NCBI GenBank assembly: GCA_005408345.1
Contig: SEMN01000056.1
Coordinates: 496,001 to 560,000, forward strand
DNA from: Macquaria australasica
Taxonomy: Eukaryota > Chordata > Actinopteri > Centrarchiformes > Percichthyidae
DNA: 64,000 nt
Direction of reading: 5' to 3'
Below, in pieces: positions 25,371 through 37,885 of this stretch. The position numbers and the translations under genes are program-made. The notes under the pieces were generated by a model. That model saw only the letters and a list, made by a program, of their open reading frames with translations. It ran no database searches and was not told where the DNA came from. Position 1 is the stretch's first letter, and every line of letters starts with the position of its first letter.

Positions 25371-28300
25371 TGAGGGAATAAACAGAAGCAGAAATACACA
25401 CTAAAACCTACAGTTTCAGAAGCAAAAATGTGTGTATGTGTGCATGCACTGAAATGTGCGCGCAGAGATTTGTTATTCTTAGATTTTTTTGTACATCTTT
25501 ATTAGCCTGCATTGACTTTCCATCTCCTTCCGACAAACTTAAGCTCCATCCATTACTTCAGCATAAATGTTGGCTTTTCAGCTAATAACTGTATATTCCA
25601 CCAAAGTAAATCTCACTTCTCAGGTAGAACGTGTTTGTCACTTGTCTTGAATACTTGTTTGGCACATAATGGTTTGTGTATTGTATGAGTTTACTGTTCG
25701 TTAGCCCCGTCGTTCCCCCTCAGTTACTTTTGCCGTGTTCACACCACACAGTTTACAGTGCTAACGGTGGCAGATTTACCACTCAAAGTTCTCAGTCATT
25801 TTTTAAACAATGGGTCCTTGATTTCAGACAGAGGTAGACTAAAGCAGGGTTCTCATTTTGATTTTTCTGGCTAAAATTATGCCAGCAGATTTTATTGGCT
25901 GTAGGAAGGTTCGATTTATGCTCTATTGTTCTAGAGCATAAATTTGTTCTGTATTTTCAAACGTTATGTTTCACTTTTAAGGTTACAAGAGAAAAGGCTT
26001 TTAGGATGAGGACTAACCACTGTGTTTGCAAACTATAATGCTATCTTGTATAAAGAGTTTGCCTGGGGTTTGCTGGAGCGTAAACTTGCCCAAATCCAGT
26101 AAAGAGGCAGGACAGGGGCACTAACGTTGCACTGCGATAGCATCCAGGACCAGCTTTCCAGGTTTTTTTTTTTTAAAAACATAACCTGTAACCTCACGAA
26201 ATGTAGTAAGCTTTTGAAATGCTCTTGCCCTTTGAAGTAACACTGGGTTAGGCTGCAGGAAGCTAGTTAGCCGCACATGCGAACATTTGCAGCTTTATGT
26301 TTGACAAACACATGGTAATCCATTGCTTACACTTTTACTCTGGTGTTTTTGGTTTTGGAGAAGCTAAAAAAAAAAAAGACACCGCCCACCAAGTTCTTTA
26401 GATGCAGAGTAGCCTGTCGCACTTACTACAAGTCCCATGAACAGCTGCTTCAACATGTGGAGAAATCCAAAGACTGACAGACCTGTCCTGCCTAGATGTG
26501 GTTGTGGCGAATGGTCAATTCACAAACATTTTGATTTGGTGCCAGTTGGGACAACAGAATCTCATCCCAAATAAGCACTGTCTGCCTTTTAGGCTGCCAA
26601 TAATAGAATTCAAACGCAAACACACCCTTGACAGTATTTTAATTGCACTATTAAATCTATCCTAATTGTACTGAAGGCAGTGAGAACTGATAGTCCAACA
26701 TTAAAAAGCTGGCAGCTGCTTTTAATTTGTAAAATGTGTTATTTCTGGCCGAACATTATCATATAGGTAATGACATTACCATATCAGCTTATCCACCAGC
26801 TGAAGGTGTCCTCCTGGTCAGGGATGATGACACTGTGGGAGTTATGATTTGACAGGAAGCTGAGGACACGTCTCATCAGACTCTTTAGTCACACTGAGAA
26901 CAGACGCTCACATCCTCTATGTCTAACTGATACTTGCCTCATGATTCCATTACCTGGAGTGCCAGAGGGCCCGTGGGACAGGAGCCATCCACACAGGAAG
27001 CCAAGAAGCAAGTGAAGGCAGGGAGGAGATGAAGGCAGGTGCTCGGTGGACTAGCGCAACATGTATATATCAAAAAGACTTGAATGTCTCCTTCCCTGGC
27101 AAACAGATTGCCTGGGCTGGGTGGATTTCATTCCAGCCATATGCCTCAAGCATATACTGGGTCTTCTCATTTTAAGGCTCATCTTCCCATTTTTGCATGT
27201 TCAACATTTTGTGATAATAGAGAAACTGGGTCAAACTAGCACTCTCACATTCCAGTCACACAACTTCAATGGAGGGAGAACTTTTAAAGCATTTGCATTG
27301 TACTCTGGGGTGCTGGAAATAAGAGAGCAAGTTTTAATTCAGTGAGTGAACTTTAGTGACTGGTGTTTTCCAGCGAGATATGGAAGGAGTTAGTGTCTGA
27401 CCACCAACACAACTGCGGCATGGGAATAGCAGACGGGGAAAATTGTTGTAAGAATTACTTCTGCCCCAAGACCCATTGCCTCAAGGACAGGTTATCAAAT
27501 CCAAAATCTCACAATTGCAGCAAAACTTTGTGCTGTGCTCAACACAGAACAAAAATAAGACAAATATACACATCCTGTGGGTTCAATATGAGAACAGGGA
27601 TGCCCCAAAGTAATTTACCCAGAAGGACCTACACTGTAGAACATGAATAATGTACAAAGGCCATAAAATGGCAAAAAAAAAAAAGAACTTTAATGCCGTT
27701 TTACCTCGGCTTATACAAACTATCCCAAGAGATGTGACATTACAAAAGAAATCATATGGAAACAGCAGCTACCAAAGCATATCAGCCATAATAAACTTGC
27801 TGACTGCAGTAAATATGACTCCCATCTCAGCATACAGTTTAACTGGTACTGAAAGGCACTGAACTGAAGACTATACAGGCTGAAGTGACTTTGTCAAGGA
27901 ACTTGGTAACCACGTTTATCAATGCAGAATCGTCCTTTAAAGAAGGCTTTTACAAAGATTTTCCCGGCAAGGGGAACAGGCGTACGGAAAACGAGTGGAT
28001 GTGTGAAAGAGAGAGTAGGAGTGAGCGTGAAAGAGAGGGGGGGAGTAGAGGAGGGAGACACTGAAAACATGGGCGCTAGGACTGAGCCATTCTAACTGAG
28101 TGAAGACTATAGGCGGCTATTTGGACGCCATCCAGACACCTGGAGCTGTTATCAGGTTGCGGTGAGTGGGGCTTTCAGAGGGTTGTGAATGGGAAGCCGG
28201 GGCTCAGCACTAACAGGCATTTTAAGGCTCTTTTCCTTGATGATGATGGTGGCGTTTTAAAGCAGGTCAAGCTGACAGGGCAGCAGCCGGGACCCCTGTG

Positions 28301-28680
28301 TCCCTCTCTGCTTCAAGGAAATCTGACTGAAGGAGGGGATGGGTGGACTGTCTGACTGCCAGGGCCTTTCCTGGAGCCACATTACACACGCCAGGGAGCA
28401 GAGCAGCATGTTCAGCCAGTGACACATCTGCAAACATGCACATCAAGTATAAACTGTACAGAGATGTAAACACGTACAGCGGTGGAGACAAATATAGACA
28501 GTAACATTCTTTCTCTGGTATGTCTTTTTAGTGTGCAAAGGATAATTCTGGTTGCAGTAAAGAAAAAGCACATCAAAACAGTTCATATGGAAACAAATTA
28601 CTGTCAAAGCATAAAACGAAAACAACATTTTCAAACAATCCTTTCACTAACAAAGAAAAACTGTCCTGTTATTTCAAAAA
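25371..28680. other. Intergenic, no gene recognised
   Basis: There are three consecutive open frames of 70-95 codons on the + strand between 27061 and 27862, each in a different frame. The middle one is cysteine-rich. None has an upstream promoter signal, a splice arrangement or a family resemblance I can support. Otherwise no feature was recognised. Confidence 0.4.
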
Positions 28681-28689
28681 CAATTTAAA

Positions 28690-29025
28690 ATTGTACTTGA
28701 GTAAAATTACAGAAGTATTCACAGCAAAAAGTACTTAAAGCACCAAAAGTAAAAGTACTCATGCAGATTTTTTTCAGTGTTATAATATTATCAATTATAA
28801 TATTGTATTATTCTCACTGATGCATTAACATGGAGGAAACATTTTAATGTTGTAGCTGGTCAAGGTGGAGCTAATGTAAAACAATGCTATTTAATGTTAA
28901 ATGTAGTGGCGTAAAAAGTACAATATTTGCCTTTGAAATGTACTGGAGTAGAACTATGACAAGTACCTCAAATTGAACTTAAATACAGTGCTGGAGTAAA
29001 TGTAGTACTTTTTACCACTGATAAT
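28690..29025. mobile_element. Miniature element, family D (copy 2)
   Basis: The left end is TTGTACTTGAGTAAAATTACAG with AAAAGTAAAAGTACTCATGC inside. The right end is GCTGGAGTAAATGTAGTACTTTTTACCACTG, in part the inverted form of the left. It is non-coding. Confidence 0.65.
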
Positions 29026-30682
29026 TGGTCTTGACCTTTTTATGACCACTAAGGACACAAAAATGGCCAACACTGGAGAAAATGTAATTGTCTTGCAACA
29101 ACAATAATGGCGATAAATGTGTGGAAATATGAAGTCTTTGCACCAACAATGAGTCCAGTTAAAAAGGACCAGACACAATGAAAGCCTGACAGTGATTCAT
29201 CTATAGCTGGTGTTCTGGCTGAGTGGAGCTGGAAGGAAAAGCAGAAGGAGGAAGAGAAGAAGGAGGTGGGGTTTTTTTTCCACTGAACATTAGTCCTTGG
29301 TTCTGTCAGTCAGTGCTGATCCAGCCTTTTTGTTTCCTAGCTGATTCCTCTACTATTCCCTCTGAAATGCTAATATGGCAACTTAGTGTGCCAGCGTCAG
29401 CCTTTCCCAGCGTTCGCCTCACATGTTTATATCTCCTGGATGAGATCATTCTCTCTCTCTCTCTCTCCCTTGTTATGTCCCTCTGTCTCCTCTTCTAGAT
29501 GTGCACAAAAGCAGAGTTTAGTTCTGGCTTATTTAAAATATCTACAAACTTAGGAGAAGGTCAGCGGTCATGTAAATTTTGCATCTTCCAAGACAAGAGG
29601 CGGAAAAAACAGCCACATGCTATTAAACACTACCCCTCGTCACAATTCGCCAACGCAGTGACCTTTCTTTGTACTGTTCTGAAAAGAACCAATTTCAGGC
29701 ACCTTTATCTGCTTTGCGTGTGGATGTAAGCTGTAATTTCAGCTGTTTCTCAAAACTTCCTTTGACAGTTCTTTCAGTGTACCTGAATCCCCAGGGTGCC
29801 CACCACAGTATGAGAGAGACTAGTGCTTTCACAGTCTCAACACATGGTGCCAAGTTCTTCCCGATGCAGATGCACACAGGCTCTTGCATCCTCCTGACAG
29901 ACAAATCTAACGGTTCATTCATCCAAGGAAAATGAATGTGACGACAATTAAAAAGGCCTCTGTGTATGAGTCAAAGCCAATGCATAAGGAGTTCAAACGT
30001 GGGTGTAATCAAAGAATCGAAGGGCACTGCCGCTGTATCTGAACCTCAGATCTGACTTGCCGAGGAACTCTCAAAATTACACTTCACATTGTGATTACAG
30101 TGTGCCACGTCTGCACTCTATCGGATCTGCTCTTTGGTTGGCTGAGTCCTTTCCCAGTATCTATTCTAATAAGCAGCAGAGTTAATCGAGAGCACAGACC
30201 AACACAGCTTCCCCCTGGGAGCAGCCAGGCAGTGCTGCTGACTGTGGCGCTGACAGCCAGAGAGCATTAAGCACAGGGGTACTGCCGCCCAGTGCAGGCA
30301 CTCAGTGAACCATGACGGTGTCATTTCTTTTAATAGGGCTTCTTTCTTTCTCTTTCTCTCATAGTCTGTTTCCTCCCCTCTCTCTTCTTCTCCTGCCATA
30401 GTTTCTTTCTCCTCTCTTGTATACTGCCAACCGCGAACCCCTCCCAGCCTCCTAAACATCCTCATTCCTAGCTCTCGCTTCCTTTCTTTCTTTAATCCCG
30501 GGCCCTCGTCTGCCTATTTAAAATGCAAGACGTGGGGATGCAGTTGTTGCAGAGAACCCCAACGGCGTGTGGGGAACTCTAATTGGTTTGCTTAACCTTC
30601 AGAGCACAATGAGCAGGCTGTAATGAAGGCACATGATTCATGGCCAGGTAATAAAGCTGAAGAGGGCCGTTTACCCAACAGA

Positions 30683-30714
<32 letters not shown>

Positions 30715-32147
30715 TTTAAGACGCTCTGAGTAACACACAGCTGCATATGGGATTTAACACAACATCAGGAGTGTGTTGTCAGACAGGCGTATGGTCCCTA
30801 ATAAAGCCCTAAGCTATTCTACTGAGAGACTATTGAAAAGCATTCCTTCTTGGCAAGTGATTTTCATCAAAAACATGCAACCAACATGGCAACCAGGTGC
30901 GGGTAATTTCAACGCTGGATGCCAGAAGGGAAAATTACCAGGGTATGTGACAGTTGATGACATAATGTAAAAGTTTTCAGGTCAGCAGTTCTGCTTGTGA
31001 AAGACCAAAGCTACACAGGTTGCTCACAGGTTGTGGACGGCACTCTCTTTCCAAATGTACAGTAAGTTTCACTTCCTGCATCTGAAAGCCAAGCTACATT
31101 TCATGCGTTATGTTCAGACAAAGCCCTTTCAGAGGGGGCAACGTCTAGTTCTTGCACCCTGATAAGACCCTTTATATGAGAGCTAAGGGAAACTTGTTAG
31201 CACCACAGGGCAACGCTTCCCAGAAAGCTGAATTAGCTCGTGTGTGTGTGTATATCGCGTGTGTGTCTCTCTGTGTGTTTGTGTTGTGCATGTTTGATGA
31301 GGTTTTTTAATGAACTGGCGGACTCCTGGTGGATATTGCTGTGTCAGGGTATAGTCTGCCTTTTAAGGGCTTCTGAATAAGTTATGATATTTGGAGAGAT
31401 AATGAGATGGAGGGAAGGAGATAGAGGGCTTGAAGGAGCTGAGATCATCAGCAGAAAAGTCTTAACAAAAACTGACAGTTGGAGGTTTGAGGCACTTTTC
31501 AAGGTCAAACTGAGATAATCTGAGCAAAAAAAACTTCCACTCTTTTAAACTCTTTTCTACATTTGAACAAAAAAAAACCCATTTCCTTTACCTTCTCCAT
31601 CTAAAATGAACATACTTACATCAAACATAACCCTGAAAGAATGTGAGCATATAACAAGAAAAAAAATCAGTAAGATATTGTTTGATCAAACACAAGGGAA
31701 GATAAACTGCAAAGACTGCATGACACCATTTTTGCCAGAGCCCACTTGTATGAGCTAATGACATTGCGACACCAAATTTACTCTCCTTTCAGCCTGTGTT
31801 GCCACACACACACTGCAAATCAGAGGAGCACTGATGCTCTGATACAATGAATTATGGTCATTGTGGTTCTACTAACAGGCTTTCGGGGCTTGGAAGCATT
31901 AAATCTTTATAGTTTGAAAACGACATCATTGAGAAACTCAGGCTTCATGTATCATGGCACCTGTAATAAATCCGAAACAAAGGTTTACTTATTGGATTGT
32001 TAATTTAGCTGGTAATACATCCTGTCTACTGTCGTCTATAAATAACCACTGTTGTTAGGTCAGATTTAATAGAATACCTTATATAGAATACCAAAAATTT
32101 GGAATCAGGACACATCAGAGGGATAGGTTTAGCTGTAGCCTAAAAGT
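29026..32147. other. Intergenic, no gene recognised
   Basis: It contains a (CT)n run near 29450-29468, a pyrimidine-rich stretch near 30340-30420, an (AC)n microsatellite and a (GT)n run near 31236-31270. No coding exon, RNA gene or longer repeat was recognised. Confidence 0.45.
30682..30711. repeat. (AC)n microsatellite
   Basis: About 15 uninterrupted AC units. Confidence 0.95.
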
Positions 32148-32692
32148 CACGGTGGCCCTTAGCCCCATAATTCCCAATGAAAAGCTCGGGGAAGCAGTTG
32201 TGCACTGCTCTTTATCGGAGGTGGGGAAGTTGACCAGACACACATTTGCCAAAACAACCCCAATCCTTGAAGCATTTTCTCTTGTCAAACCAAAACATAC
32301 TGTCTTCCAGTGTGTAGTTTGTCCATGTTTATTTTAGAGTGTGGAATGAGCTTATTACTGCCCCCCTGTGGATAATGGGGGACCGGAATGAGGCGAATAA
32401 GGCGCTGCACTCTAAAGCGCACTTGGACAAGCGATACAAAGGTGAGATTTATGCTTTATCTGAAAATCTTTCAAACATTATTTTATTTTGCGGTTTCAAG
32501 TGGCTATTGTTTAGTTTTACAAGTGAAAAGCCCTCAAGGATGCAGAATAACTGGTTGGTTTGGAAGATGTACGTCTGGTTCCCCGGCTGCAATAAAGAGC
32601 AGTGCACAGCCGCTTCCCTTAGCAATTCTATGGGAACCATCCGGGACTGTCTTCCACACAGTAGACGAGATCGATGAGACAGCCCCAAACAG
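32148..32692. mobile_element. Fold-back element with long inverted arms
   Basis: The segment around GAAGCAGTTGTGCACTGCTC, going on to ATCGGAGGTGGGGAAG and CCAGACACACATTTGCC, recurs in inverted orientation at about 32570-32650, where GAGCAGTGCACAGCCGCTTC is its counterpart. Arms of about 130 bp flank a central loop containing GGAATGAGGCGAATAAGGCG. This points to a non-autonomous DNA transposon of a family separate from A, B and D. Open frames inside it are chance. Confidence 0.75.
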
Positions 32693-33439
32693 CGCTAGGT
32701 GGCTTTGTGCTTGCTACTTTGAACTTCAACTACAAAAGTCAAAGGGAGTTGTAGCCGGCCAAGTTTTATGTATGGCCTGATTAATGTGAGGGCTGGAGAG
32801 AGAAACAGCCACCTGCAGAGGTGCTTGTTGATCATTCTCTCCACTCCCTCCACAATGATGAAATGTGTCTCATCATTCAACCAAAATGCCCTATAATACT
32901 AAAAAAAAAAAAGAATACTAAAATCAAAAGCTAATGTATATCTTTTGGCACTTTCATGACAACATAAATCATGACAGTAGGCCATGTTATATCCAGGCCT
33001 TGAACTTGCCTGTGTGTTGGAGATGTTCCCGTCTTAGATGAGGTATTTTATTGATTGAAGTCGATGGGATGACTTCACAATGACTAAAACCTGTTAATAA
33101 AGGTTAATTTCCCACGTCTTCATTACCAACGGCTTTATTTCTGGGTCTTTAACCTCATGCTGGCCCACAATGCCATGTTGTCATACCGATAGCATGCGCC
33201 TTGCTTCTTCACGGGATGTATTACTGACTGTAAATCATCCATCCACTGGCTGTCTCTTGAACCCCAGACTCCATTCTTTGACACCACATTTTCTTCCCAG
33301 ACACTGCAATTATGAGTTTCTTAGCCATACATACAAACAACATGGTACATCCAGCTCTTGGAACAGATTGTGAGGTCAACAGTTTTAAATTGTAACTTGA
33401 TGTTTCTGAAATAACTGGGGATATTTCCACGAAAATAAT

Positions 33440-34150
33440 GTTTTATTTTTAGCCATGAAAAATAAAAAAATTGGTCCAGACTGAATCTTAACAACTATGT
33501 GATGGATTGCCAAAACATTTTGTACAGACATTCATGGTCCCCAGAGGATGAATCCTACTGACTTTGGTGATCCACTGGTTTTTCCTCTAGCACCATCATT
33601 AGGTCAAAGGTCCAGTGAAATACCTCAACATCTACTCGATGGATTGGCACAAAATTCTGTACAGGTGTTTATTGTTCCCAGATGATAAATCCTACTGATA
33701 TTGATGATCCCCTGATCATCAGCAGGTTGACATTTGTGGTTTTGAGTGAAATGTCTTGACAACTATTGGATGCTACGAAATTTGTCCCAGAAATTCATGC
33801 CCCCTCAGGGTGAATTGTAATAACTTTGGTGATCCTCTGACTTTTCATCTAGTACCATTATCATCAAAATTTTTGTTTTTCCAATACTATAGCAAAATAC
33901 CTGCACAACTGATGACATTCCCATCAGCCTCAGTTGTACTAATTAGCAAATTTTAGCATGCTATCTTGCTAAACTAAGATGGTGAACATGGTAAACCTTA
34001 CCTGCTAAACATTAGCATGTTAGCTTTGTCATTATGAGCATGTTAGCATGCTGACATTAGCATTTTGCTCAAATAACCATGGTGCATAGGTCCAGCCTCA
34101 CAGCATGGCTGTAGACTCTTAACCAGAGTGTTGCTTTCAGACGAGGTCTG
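33440..34150. mobile_element. Repetitive element with internal tandem monomers of about 135 bp
   Basis: Three diverged monomers start near 33495, 33632 and 33763. Each has the order GATGGATTG.., AAATTTTGTAC.., GACATTCATGG.., CCCAGA.GATGAATCCTACTG, GGTGATCC.CTGA. They are followed by an AGCATGTTAGC / CTAAACATTAGCATG rich end, which is itself locally repeated. This layout is common in teleost genomes and is non-coding. Confidence 0.7.
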
Positions 34151-36345
34151 AGGTTGTGGTGTCACCAGTATAGGTCCAGTACGGTAAGCAAACAAGCATA
34201 TTATCTTGTATGGAAGTGACTAGCATGAACCCAAATGTCACCTATAACCGTTTCATTGAATTGTAAAACTGCATGTGCACAAATGAGTGTAGTAGGCCAA
34301 ATCTGAACCAGGCAGTAGCAGTTCATGGTTAAATAGTAAATTTGTTTAAAACCCAAATCCCGCCACATCCCTAATGTGAGTCGTGCCTTCCCTGTATTTC
34401 ACAATGAAGTTGTCACGATAACTGATGCAATAATGTTGAAAACTATTAAAATAAGACCTAAGTTGTAAAAACAAAATAAAAAAGCTCTTTTATGAGGATG
34501 CAGTTCATAACCACTGCTGAATTTTAACATAGTTTGGAAAACAGCATGTAATATAAGCCCTACACAGAGGTATTTCTACATAGAAAATATAATTTTACCA
34601 CTCATTGAAAACCTCTAATGTTATTATATGAGTATAGGCACTCACATGATATCTTCCCCACCCAAAGCAAGTAACAGAAGAAAACTTGGAGGTGAAACAC
34701 AGGCCCTCTACAAGAGCTTTGACCAGGAAAAGCTTTACTTACCAGTGTTGGATCTTTCCCCTCCCTTGTCCCTCTGGTAGCCTTTGGTATAAACCATCAC
34801 AGGAGAGCCAGGTTAGTAGACCTGAGAGTGCTGTGTGTAGTTTTGTTTCCACATTACACGATGTCTGGGTATCAGAGTACACATTTTTCAAGCAGTTGTC
34901 TCTTGCTGCCTTTTAAAGTCACCAGTGTGTGAAGGTGCCTGGTGCAGCAGCATTAATACTGGTCTTTGTGTTGAGAGTGTTTGTCGGAAAGAGAGTCAAA
35001 ATAGCATAGAGAATTCATGCTTTAAAATGAATTAGGTTATTTCGGGTGATTGAACCTGTGCCACTTCTGCCTGGGCAATTTGATATGTTGCTCTCATGGT
35101 GGCTGCAAACAACTTCTTTGTAAGTTGTTTTCTTTCTCTCTGGTGAACACAACAGCAATTACTTTCAGTGGTTGGCCTTTTCACACCTCCCATTCACACT
35201 TTTTTGAGCCTGTCCATTCAGCTATTTGGAGGAAGGGGGCATTGCATTGTTTAACTACAGCCATTTCCCAGTGAGAGCACTCGAGTCATTCATCTTGTAG
35301 AGTACAGGTAAACTCACCCCATAAGGGAAAAAAATATGAACACTGACCCGAGCAAACGGATATTTTTCTTCCCAGCAGTGACTGTGCTGGGAAGCAGGAG
35401 AATAAGAGTGAGATTGAGGGAGGCAGAAAAAAAAGACGTGTGACAAAGTTCACGGTTGGCAGTATATGAAATGGACTAAGGTCACTAGGTCCTAGGTAGG
35501 AAATGGAAAAACCTGGCATATGAGAGTGTTAGATTATCATGACATGATATCGTTGAGGATCCAGTGAAGTCGAATCAAGGAGGTGACAGTGCAAAATATT
35601 TTTCCCATTCCAAACCACAAGAAAATATAAGCAAGTAAAACACAACAGACAGAGAGAAATAAACAAAGATAGTGGCGCAGAGAGAGAGGCTGAAGGGTAG
35701 ATTACCTCTGGGTTCACCTCAGGTGTGCCTCTTGATCATGCTGTTGGTCTGGTTTAGAGGTTTTGATATGGGTAGTGACTGTTTATTGAAGCTGGCAGAG
35801 GTTGTGCTCTCGGAGGTGGCAGCCTCACTTGAGCCTCAGAAATAAGCAGCGTGGAAAACATCCAGGGAATGGAGAGGCTGTAAACCATCATCCTGGCACA
35901 TATAAAGGCTCATATAAACATGCATCTCACTCATATTTCACCTCTTTATTGGACTCAGCTTCATAGCAGATCCAAGATATACAAGTGTCTACAAGAAGAT
36001 AGTCTAAATTATTTCTCTATCACTGTACCTGCTCTGGGTTACTGAGCAATTTGATGCTTAAAAGCCCGAAATGTAAGCATTCCTCTGATGATGGAGCTGG
36101 CAGCTAAGCATGAAAACTCTGAGTGGGATAATGGCTCAAAATATTCTGGTTCGTATCTTATGAATTATTTCCGGTGACATACTTTTCACTGTCATTTTCT
36201 AAATTGAAGCACAGTTGAAACTGAGCCAGAGAAAGTCTCTCTATCTGGAGATTTATTTTATTTTTCTATTTACATTGCTGTTAAGCACAGCCTAACTTGT
36301 GTGTTAGCTATTCAGTATACTTCACTTCACTAATGCTGATTAGTA
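34151..36345. other. Intergenic, no gene recognised
   Basis: Only short open frames on both strands. The minus-strand Ser/Leu/Phe-rich frames near 35255-35717 are antisense to purine-rich sequence. No feature is supported. Confidence 0.45.
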
Positions 36346-36722
36346 TTTAAAGTGGCTATAATCAATTTCTTTATATTAACAATGGATCATATGTGTATAT
36401 GTGAAAGGGTCACTCATAGTGTTGAACCCACAGACAATTAACTGTGCATTTCCTCAGCTCTACGGAGCGTTTTAGCCTCTTTCAGCTCTTTCAGCGTTTT
36501 GGTTTTGTGGCACAGCTTTACTGTTTTGGTTCACTCTTACAGCTCTCATAGTGTCGCTGTCGGAGGAGGTCAGTAGTGAAAAAGCTCAGCAGCAGATAGA
36601 CAAAGTTATAAACTAGCTGGTGAACATAGTGGAGCATTTAGCAGCTAAAGATCTGGATATTTCCCTCAGGAGTTGGTGGGGATCAAAAACAGAGGAAAAT
36701 AATTATTGGATTTACATTCCCT
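36346..36722 (+). mobile_element. Family B element (copy 4)
   Basis: It starts TTTAAAGTGGCTATAATCAAT and includes TTTCAGCTCTTTCAGCGTTT, AGCAGATAGACAAAGTTATA and the stretch CAGCTAAAGATCTGGATATT. It is the opposite orientation to the copy at 4.5 kb. Confidence 0.65.
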
Positions 36723-37227
36723 GTCAAGTTATTGTTAATTAAATAAAATTGCTTATTACAGTTTGAATGATATAATCTATGATATAAACTAATTAATTAA
36801 TGCTTAATTATTGGTTAAGCAAAAATAAGTGAACAGATATATGTTACTCTGGATTCTTATATCTATATATATATTATTATGTAGTTGATCAATGTATTCC
36901 TCTGGGGTTTCCTCAACTCTTCACTCTGTGTCATGTGAGTGTTGCTGTATGTCTCTCAGGTGGTCTGCTTCTCATTAATAAATACAATTACAGAATCACA
37001 TCTTTGCTGATGGTGCTGCAGTGTAACCGACAAGGTTACTCACAGAGGAGCAGTGCTGAGCTTGAGGCAAGGTAAAAAATTACAGCCTTTTACAGCAAAA
37101 CATCACTGTTTAATAAAGCGCCTTAAACAGTGAAATCTTGGCACAGGACGAAATGCTTTTGGGGACAGGAACTTTCATGAAAGTGTGCACAAACAAAAAA
37201 GTACAAACTTTTTCTTGGCTACCCGTA
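36723..37227. other. Intergenic spacer between two family B copies
   Basis: AT-rich, non-coding sequence separating two direct family B copies. Nothing else was recognised. Confidence 0.4.
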
Positions 37228-37885
37228 TAACTAAGTACATTTACTAAAGTACTGTTCTTAAAGCTGCACTCATCAATATTTTGATATTAAAAATGGGTCA
37301 AATGACTATGTATAATGTGAAAGGAAAACACGTAGAGAATTATCACCAGTTCCCCTCAACTCTGTAAAGCGCTTTAACATCTTTCAGCTCATTGTTTTGG
37401 TTTTGAGGCCCAGTACTTCAGCCAGTAAAAGCAGGCAGCTGTTTTCAGTGAATAAGATCTACAAACACACTGAACGCTACCTGCCCAACACCAAACAGCA
37501 GCCAGACAAAGTTAGTGACTAGCTGGTGAAGCTTTTAGCAGCAAAAGATCCAGATATTTCCCTCAGGAGTTGGCGGGGACCAAAACAGAGCTAAATGGAA
37601 AATAAATTGGGTTTACATTCATCAGGTGGACACAGGACTCAAAATGAACAAACAAAATCAACATGCTGTTTACAGGTTATTAAATCAGTAATAATTATCC
37701 TATATATAGGCTGTATACATTTTCTTTAACACTCTGTTTAATGAGTAGTTTTACTTTTGATACTTTAAATATATTTTGTTGGTAATACTTAAGTAACATT
37801 CTGAATACAGGTACTGCAGGAGTATTTTTTACACTGTAGTATTATTACTTGTACTTACAGTTATTGAATGGCCTCGAAGTTAAGA
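37228..37885 (+). mobile_element. Family D element interrupted by a family B element (copy 5)
   Basis: The sequence ACTAAGTACATTTACTAAAG is cut at about 37257 by TTAAAGCTGCACTCATCAAT, the family B end. Family B runs to about 37630, with AGCAGCCAGACAAAGTTAGT and GATCCAGATATTTCCCTCAG. Family D sequence then resumes (TTTTACTTTTGATACTTTAA, later TTACTTGTACTTACAG). The order shows that B inserted into an older D. Confidence 0.55.
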
